Origin: an uncultured bacterium
GTDB taxonomy: Bacteria > Actinomycetota > Coriobacteriia > Coriobacteriales > Coriobacteriaceae
Assembly: GCA_905215385.1 (NCBI GenBank)
Contig: CAJMPY010000012.1
Coordinates: 1-64,000 of the forward strand
Length of the DNA: 64,000 bases
Direction of reading: 5' to 3'
Positions 60,018 to 64,000 of this stretch are shown piece by piece. Each line of letters begins with the position of its first letter. The stretch's first letter is position 1. Both the position numbers and the translations under genes were made by a program. The notes under the pieces were generated by a model. That model did no database searches, was not told where the DNA came from, and was given only the letters and a program-made list of their open reading frames with translations.

Positions 60018-61085
60018 ATGCGCGACAAGCTCGAAAAGATCATCAAGGCCTACGAGGAGCTCGAGAAAAAGCTTTCCGACCCGGCCGTCGCCTCCGATAT
60101 CAAGGAGTTCACGCGTCTCAACAAGGAGTACGCGCACCAGTCCGACCTCATCGCTGCCTCGCGCGAGTACATCGGCGCGCTCGATGACATCGAGGCTGCC
60201 AAGGAAATGCTCCACGATACTACCGATGCCGATGAGAAGGAGATGCTCCAGATGGACATCTCCGAAAACGAGGCCAAGCTTCCCCAGCTCGAGGAAGACA
60301 TTAAGTACATGCTCATCCCGAGCGACCCCAACGACGACAAGAACACCATCGTCGAGATTCGCTCCGCCGCCGGTGGCGACGAGGCGGCCATCTTTGCCGG
60401 CGATCTGTACAAGATGTATCAGCGCTTCTGTGAGTCGCGCGGCTGGAAGACCACCGTGCTCGACTCCAGCCCCAGCGAGGCCGGCGGCTTTAAGTCCATC
60501 GAGTTCAAGGTCGAGGGCGATCGCGTCTATTCCGTCATGAAGTTCGAGTCTGGCGTGCATCGCGTCCAGCGCGTCCCCAAGACCGAGTCCCAGGGCCGCA
60601 TTCAGACCTCCACGGCTACCGTCGCCGTACTTCCCGAGGCCGAGGAAATCGACGTCCAGATCAACCAGTCCGACCTGCGCATCGACACCTACTGTGCCTC
60701 CGGCCCTGGCGGTCAGTGCGTTAACACCACTTATTCCGCCGTGCGCATCACCCACCTGCCCACCAACACCGTGGTGCAGTCGCAGGAACAGCGCTCCCAG
60801 ATTCAGAACCGCGAAGTCTGCATGCAGATGCTGCGCGCCCGTCTGTACGAGATGGAGCTCGAGAAGCAGCAGGCAGAGCTCGGTGCCGAGCGCCAGAGCC
60901 AGATCGGCCACGGCAACCGTTCCGAGAAGATCCGTACCTACAACCAGCCCCAGGACCGCGTGACCGATCACCGCATCGGTTTCAACTCCACCTACAATGG
61001 CGTCCTCCTGGGCGACCAGCTCGGCACCGTCATCGAGGCGCTCGCCGCCGCCGAGCGTGCCGAGAAGCTGGCACAGGCCGTGTAG
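60018..61085 (+). CDS. prfA: Peptide chain release factor 1
   Basis: A 355-residue factor that ends translation at UAA and UAG. The GGQ motif is in SGPGGQCVNTTYSAVRI near residue 231, the N-terminal part is coiled-coil helical, and domain 2 carries the PxT-type codon-recognition region near residues 180-195 (RVPKTESQGR). The length is normal for the family. AAAGGAG precedes the ATG. prmC, which methylates the Gln of GGQ, is downstream as in many bacteria, but separated by 590 bases. Confidence 0.95.
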   Translation: MRDKLEKIIKAYEELEKKLSDPAVASDIKEFTRLNKEYAHQSDLIAASREYIGALDDIEAAKEMLHDTTDADEKEMLQMDISENEAKLPQLEEDIKYMLIPSDPNDDKNTIVEIRSAAGGDEAAIFAGDLYKMYQRFCESRGWKTTVLDSSPSEAGGFKSIEFKVEGDRVYSVMKFESGVHRVQRVPKTESQGRIQTSTATVAVLPEAEEIDVQINQSDLRIDTYCASGPGGQCVNTTYSAVRITHLPTNTVVQSQEQRSQIQNREVCMQMLRARLYEMELEKQQAELGAERQSQIGHGNRSEKIRTYNQPQDRVTDHRIGFNSTYNGVLLGDQLGTVIEALAAAERAEKLAQAV

Positions 61086-61231
61086 GTTACGCGGTTTTAC
61101 AAACCGCGTAACGACTCGACGCTGCGCGCCGCCCAGAGCGACAATTTGTCATTCAAAAGGCAAGGCATGACCAGAAGGTCTATGCCTTGCCTTTTTCATG
61201 CCAACTTGTTCGCTCTGGGCGGCGCTCGCTG
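61086..61231. repeat. Structured palindrome, family P1 copy 2
   Basis: Hairpin GTTACGCGGTTT/AAACCGCGTAAC, then CTCGACGCTGC, then a long stem (GCGCCGCCCAGAGCG with CGCTCTGGGCGGCGC) holding an inner hairpin (GGCAAGGCATGACC/GGTCTATGCCTTGCC) and closing in CGCTG. It begins one base after the prfA stop codon. Stems differ from copy 1 (43431-43575) but pairing is preserved. Confidence 0.8.
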
Positions 61232-61674
61232 ACATTGCCAAAACATCGGCGTTTCCTTGGTTGTCAAATGATTCGTAGGGAGTCATTGGTGACATTGCCT
61301 TGATATTTTATTCAGTCGGCTGTGATGTCATTTGAGCTGCTTACCTGCTTAAGGTAATTGACGGCATAAGTCCGCTATCGAAAATATTGCTCAAAATATC
61401 GTTCAAGAAGTCGCGGAGCGATTTTTGATGGGTCGTGCGTCAAGCGATGTGGCAAGTTCTTGGTTAGATATTGGTCAGTTTTGGGGCAACCTTGCCAAAA
61501 GCTTGACGAATGCAAATCTAGACGTCGACGAACGAACACTTTGAGCGAGCTCGGTACAAAATTCTGGGCTGATTCTCGATAATCGCCTTCAATCGTCCCT
61601 TGCCAAGCGCTGGCCTCGCTTACAATCTGCTCCGACATTCGCGCGCCGCCCGGCGCTTAAGAGGGGAGGACCCC
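61232..61674. other. AT-richer spacer between prfA and prmC
   Basis: About 440 bases with lower GC than the neighbours and no recognised gene. A leftward frame of 87 codons (61375-61638) ends in a His/Arg-rich stretch, but it has no clear ribosome-binding site and matches nothing recognised. The region may be the remnant of an insertion that separated prfA from prmC. Confidence 0.5.
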
Positions 61675-62925
61675 ATGGCAAACGAGATCTGGACCATCAA
61701 GCGTTGTCTCGAGTGGACCAAGGAGTACCTGGCCGAGCGCGGCGAGGAGCACCCCCGTCTTTCTGCCGAGTGGCTGCTGTGCGCCGCCACGGGCCTGGCG
61801 CGCATTGACCTATATATGCGTATGGACGAGACGCTTAACGCGGCCCAGCTCGAGACCATGCATGCGGCCGTCGTTCGTCGCGCCAAAGGCGAGCCGCTAC
61901 AGTACATTACCGGCAGCACGCAGTTTCGCATGATTGACGTCGCGTGCGCTCCCGGTGTGCTCATTCCGCGCCCCGAAACCGAGATGCTCGTCGAGGAAGT
62001 CCTCAATTATCTGGATGCCGAGGTGCTGAGCCCCGAGGCTGCTGCCCGTCAGCGTGTTGAGCTGCCTTGGAACGATGAGGTCGAGGAGGCACGCAAGGCC
62101 GAGGCCGCGCTGGCAGACGAACGGGCGACTGCCGAGCGCCGTGCCGCTAACCTGACGGCTGCCGATGAGGCGGCGCTAGGCGGCGACGTACTGGGCAGCC
62201 GTGCCTATGCCGAGGAACTGGCCGATCGCGAGGCCGAGGAAGCCGCCGCGCAAGCAGCAGAAGCCGAAGCCGCGGAAGCCGCCGAGCCCGAGCTCGACGA
62301 ATGCGGCATCGCCATCGAGGGTGCCGACCAGGAGACGGTTTCAGCTCAGGATGCCGCTGCGCCTGCCCCAGCCGAGCCCCGCACTGCCCGCGTCCTCGAG
62401 GTCGGCTGCGGCACGGGCTGCATCTCGCTCTCCCTTGCCTGGGAGCGCCGCGGCCACGTCACCTGCACCGCTACCGATATCGAACCGCGCGCCATCGAGC
62501 TCGCCACCAAAAACCGCGATACGCTCGGCCTTACGTCCGACGAGGTCGCCTTCAGCCTCACGAACCTGGTGAGCTCTATCCCTCGCGAGGAGTGGGGTAC
62601 TTTCGACGTGCTCGTCTCCAATCCGCCTTACATCCCGACCGACGTCATGCGCTCGCTGCCGCACGAGGTCAAGGACTTTGAGCCCGACCTGGCGCTCGAG
62701 GGCGGTGCCGATGGCCTGGATATCTTCCGCCGCCTGCTCAACGCGGCGCCCTATATGCTGCGCGCCGGCGGCCTGTTTGCCTGCGAGCTCTACGAGGGTG
62801 CCCTCGACGCTGCCGCCGAGCTCTGCCGCCAGGCGGGTCTATCGGATGTGCGCATCGTCCGCGACCTCACCGATCGCCCCCGCATCGTTCGAGCCGTCGT
62901 CACCGAGCCCAAGCAACGCCAGTAA
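61675..62925 (+). CDS. prmC: Release-factor glutamine methyltransferase with a long Ala/Glu-rich insert
   Basis: A 416-residue PrmC/HemK that methylates the Gln of the GGQ motif in release factors. The N-terminal helical domain is intact (RIDLYMRMDETL, GEPLQYITGSTQFRMIDVACAPGVLIPRPETEMLVEEVL to about residue 115). Residues about 120-230 are a low-complexity Ala/Glu insert (for example AAAQAAEAEAAEAAEPE). The catalytic domain follows, with VLEVGCGTGCISL near 241-252 and NPPYIP at 316-321. Typical PrmC is about 280 residues and lacks the insert. GGGGAGGA precedes the ATG at 61675. The insert lies exactly between the two domains and should be tolerated. Confidence 0.9.
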   Translation: MANEIWTIKRCLEWTKEYLAERGEEHPRLSAEWLLCAATGLARIDLYMRMDETLNAAQLETMHAAVVRRAKGEPLQYITGSTQFRMIDVACAPGVLIPRPETEMLVEEVLNYLDAEVLSPEAAARQRVELPWNDEVEEARKAEAALADERATAERRAANLTAADEAALGGDVLGSRAYAEELADREAEEAAAQAAEAEAAEAAEPELDECGIAIEGADQETVSAQDAAAPAPAEPRTARVLEVGCGTGCISLSLAWERRGHVTCTATDIEPRAIELATKNRDTLGLTSDEVAFSLTNLVSSIPREEWGTFDVLVSNPPYIPTDVMRSLPHEVKDFEPDLALEGGADGLDIFRRLLNAAPYMLRAGGLFACELYEGALDAAAELCRQAGLSDVRIVRDLTDRPRIVRAVVTEPKQRQ

Positions 62926-62947
62926 TATTTATTAACTGGTTAGCAAA

Positions 62948-62969
62948 AATTATAAAGTAGTTTATAATT
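62948..62969. promoter_or_regulatory. hicAB operator/promoter palindrome
   Basis: Perfect 9-base arms AATTATAAA and TTTATAATT flank GTAG, 25 bases before the hicA start. TATAAA/TATAAT-like boxes lie within it, so binding of the HicB repressor would block the promoter. Confidence 0.6.
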
Positions 62970-62993
62970 AGGACGGCTGAAAGAGGTCGGCCC

Positions 62994-63179
62994 ATGCAAC
63001 CTCCTACCTTTCGGGAAATCATTGCCCTACTCAAGCACGATGGATTCGTGAAGGTCGCGCAAGTCGGTAGTCATGCTAAGTATGTTTCTGGTGACCGTGT
63101 TGTCACCGTGAACGGCTCTGGTGGTGATCGACCAAAGAAGGGCACGTGGGTAAGTATTCGTCGCCAAGCTGGATGGTAG
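62994..63179 (+). CDS. hicA: HicA-type mRNA interferase toxin
   Basis: A 61-residue toxin of the double-stranded-RNA-binding fold. The pattern TFREIIALLKHDGFVKVAQVGSHAKYV carries the conserved catalytic His (about residue 27) in GSHAKY, and VVTVNGSGGDRPKKGTW is the C-terminal half. HicA cleaves mRNA and is neutralised by HicB. AAGAGG lies upstream of the ATG. The antitoxin gene starts 11 bases downstream. The lower GC content of the promoter region suggests recent arrival. Confidence 0.88.
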   Translation: MQPPTFREIIALLKHDGFVKVAQVGSHAKYVSGDRVVTVNGSGGDRPKKGTWVSIRRQAGW

Positions 63180-63190
63180 TTGGAGGCAAA

Positions 63191-63637
63191 ATGAGGCAGC
63201 GATTTACCTATGACTGCGTTCTCATAAAAGAAGACGACGGTTACTGCGCCAGCTTCCCGCAGATTCCCGGCGCCTTTGCCGATGGCGATACACGCGAAGA
63301 AGCTATTGCCCATGCCACCGAGGCGCTGATGGCGTTTTTGGCCGATGACCTCAACAACGGTTTGACTCCGGCAGGGTATGAACGCTCGGCCGAGGTCGTG
63401 GCCCTTTCAGTCGAAATCGACCACGAGGACGCTCGGGAAGCGGCGTGCCGAACATTTAAAGACGCAGCGCTGGACCTCAAAGTCTCCGCTCCGCGGATTA
63501 CCGCGCTGGTCAAAGCCGGAAAGCTCGATGTTGAACTCATCGACGGCCGTCGGATGATAACGATAGACAGCATCGAGCGCTACGCCGCCCAAGAACGCCA
63601 CGCCGGCAGGCCAAAGAAGTTCGTCGCGGTCCAATAA
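63191..63637 (+). CDS. hicB: HicB-type antitoxin with DNA-binding domain
   Basis: A 148-residue antitoxin. The N-terminal HicB fold (YDCVLIKEDDGYCASFPQIPGAFADGDTREEAIAHATEAL) covers residues about 5-60. The C-terminal helix-turn-helix (VSAPRITALVKAGKLDVELIDGRRMITIDSIERY, about 100-135) should bind the palindrome ahead of hicA. The ATG at 63191 has TGGAGG five bases upstream and is preferred over a GTG at 63146 that would overlap hicA. Confidence 0.87.
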   Translation: MRQRFTYDCVLIKEDDGYCASFPQIPGAFADGDTREEAIAHATEALMAFLADDLNNGLTPAGYERSAEVVALSVEIDHEDAREAACRTFKDAALDLKVSAPRITALVKAGKLDVELIDGRRMITIDSIERYAAQERHAGRPKKFVAVQ

Positions 63638-63771
63638 CCCCCTCACTTTCACCGAGAACTAGAGCCGCTCACCAAACCAACATGCGCTGTGGGCAAATGG
63701 ACTAAACGTTTCGTGCGAGAATGCCCCTCAGCAAACAAACATTTACCGGAGCGTAAGGGGCTGGCATACAA

Positions 63772-64000
63772 ATGCAGACGGTCTATCGGGTATTCGAGGG
63801 AGCGCGTGAGCCGCATCGGCTTGCCGTCGAGCGCACGGCCGAGGTGCTCGGCTGTGGCGGTCTGGCCCTGATCCCGACCGAGACCGTCTATGGTGTCGCT
63901 GTGGCAGTTAACGCCTTTTCGGACGCCGTGCCTCAAGATACAAGCGAATTTCCATCGTGGCCGCGCGATACGCATGCCACCGTTAACGGTGCCGCGGTGC
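63772..64000 (+). CDS. TsaC/Sua5/YrdC threonylcarbamoyl-AMP synthase (5' part only)
   Basis: The frame opens at the ATG at 63772 and runs to the window edge (76 codons). GCGGLALIPTETVYGVAV near residues 27-44 is the KxR/T-TVYGL nucleotide-binding block of the YrdC fold. The enzyme makes threonylcarbamoyl-AMP for tRNA t6A37. An uncommon polar stretch follows the motif (FSDAVPQDTSEFPSWPRD, residues about 49-66). prmC-sua5 neighbourhood is common, here interrupted by hicAB. AAGGGG lies about 13 bases before the ATG. Confidence 0.8.
   Translation, partial: MQTVYRVFEGAREPHRLAVERTAEVLGCGGLALIPTETVYGVAVAVNAFSDAVPQDTSEFPSWPRDTHATVNGAAV

Noticed and set aside
61375..61638. A leftward 87-codon frame between prfA and prmC
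   Set aside because: No convincing ribosome-binding site, no recognised motif, and it lies in an AT-richer remnant region. It is noted only in the spacer description.
1..64000. tRNA or rRNA genes
   Set aside because: Spacers were read for tRNA-like cloverleaf ends and rRNA signatures by eye and none was seen. A covariance search could still find one.

Overview
The window looks like a chromosomal stretch from a high-GC gut actinobacterium of the class Coriobacteriia, most likely Collinsella or a close relative. This is inferred from the GC-rich wobble positions, the protein repertoire (mannose-family PTS, Kup, SipW/TasA-like surface proteins, LtaS, a UbiD/UbiX locus) and the many short palindromic repeats between genes. 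No database search was possible. Coding density is high and most spacers are short, but the longer spacers are packed with long imperfect palindromes, several of which belong to recurring families.

Layout. (1) 359-9213: a surface-fibre or adhesin operon with a SipW-type signal peptidase, three small proteins carrying SipW-cognate signal peptides, a 1825-residue secreted repeat protein and a C-terminally anchored TasA-like protein. It ends in an unusual repeat block (9233-9897). (2) 9918-20630: LtaS-like phosphoglycerol transferase, nitroreductase, the Kup potassium transporter followed by a shortened KdpD-type kinase and KdpE-type regulator, then RlmKL. (3) about 20700-30257: a sugar-catabolic island with a HAD phosphatase, RpiR regulator, MFS permease, class II aldolase, complete mannose-family PTS EIIA/B/C/D, aldo/keto reductase and alpha/beta hydrolase. 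It ends beside the 3' remnant of a different HAD gene. (4) 30720-38800: transaldolase-like aldolase, Tex, and an SDR/MFS/Gfo-Idh operon divergent from a LysR regulator. (5) 39106-43331: a MarR-controlled heterodimeric ABC exporter. (6) 44023-47130: pyridoxamine-kinase-like protein, TIGR04076-like protein, low-molecular-weight phosphatase and an MFS permease. (7) 47292-53101: a gallate-decarboxylase-like locus with an LpdD-like domain fused to isopentenyl-diphosphate isomerase, a DASS-type permease interrupted by an in-frame TAG, UbiD, UbiX and a MerR regulator. (8) 53297-59727: an acidic membrane protein, an aldose epimerase, a polar amino-acid ABC transporter and an M20 peptidase. (9) 60018-64000: prfA, prmC and tsaC/sua5 in their usual order, but with a palindromic element between the first two and a hicAB toxin-antitoxin pair between the last two.

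The strongest candidates for something new are: the LpdD-Idi fusion, which would couple supply of the dimethylallyl donor to prenyl-FMN formation; two families of long palindromes whose stems differ between copies but keep base pairing (43431-43575 with 61086-61231, and 34043-34204 with 43689-43843); the exactly 62-bp-period tandem array with alternating inverted half-sites at 9402-9690; and the SipW/TasA-like surface locus preceded by a G10 tract.
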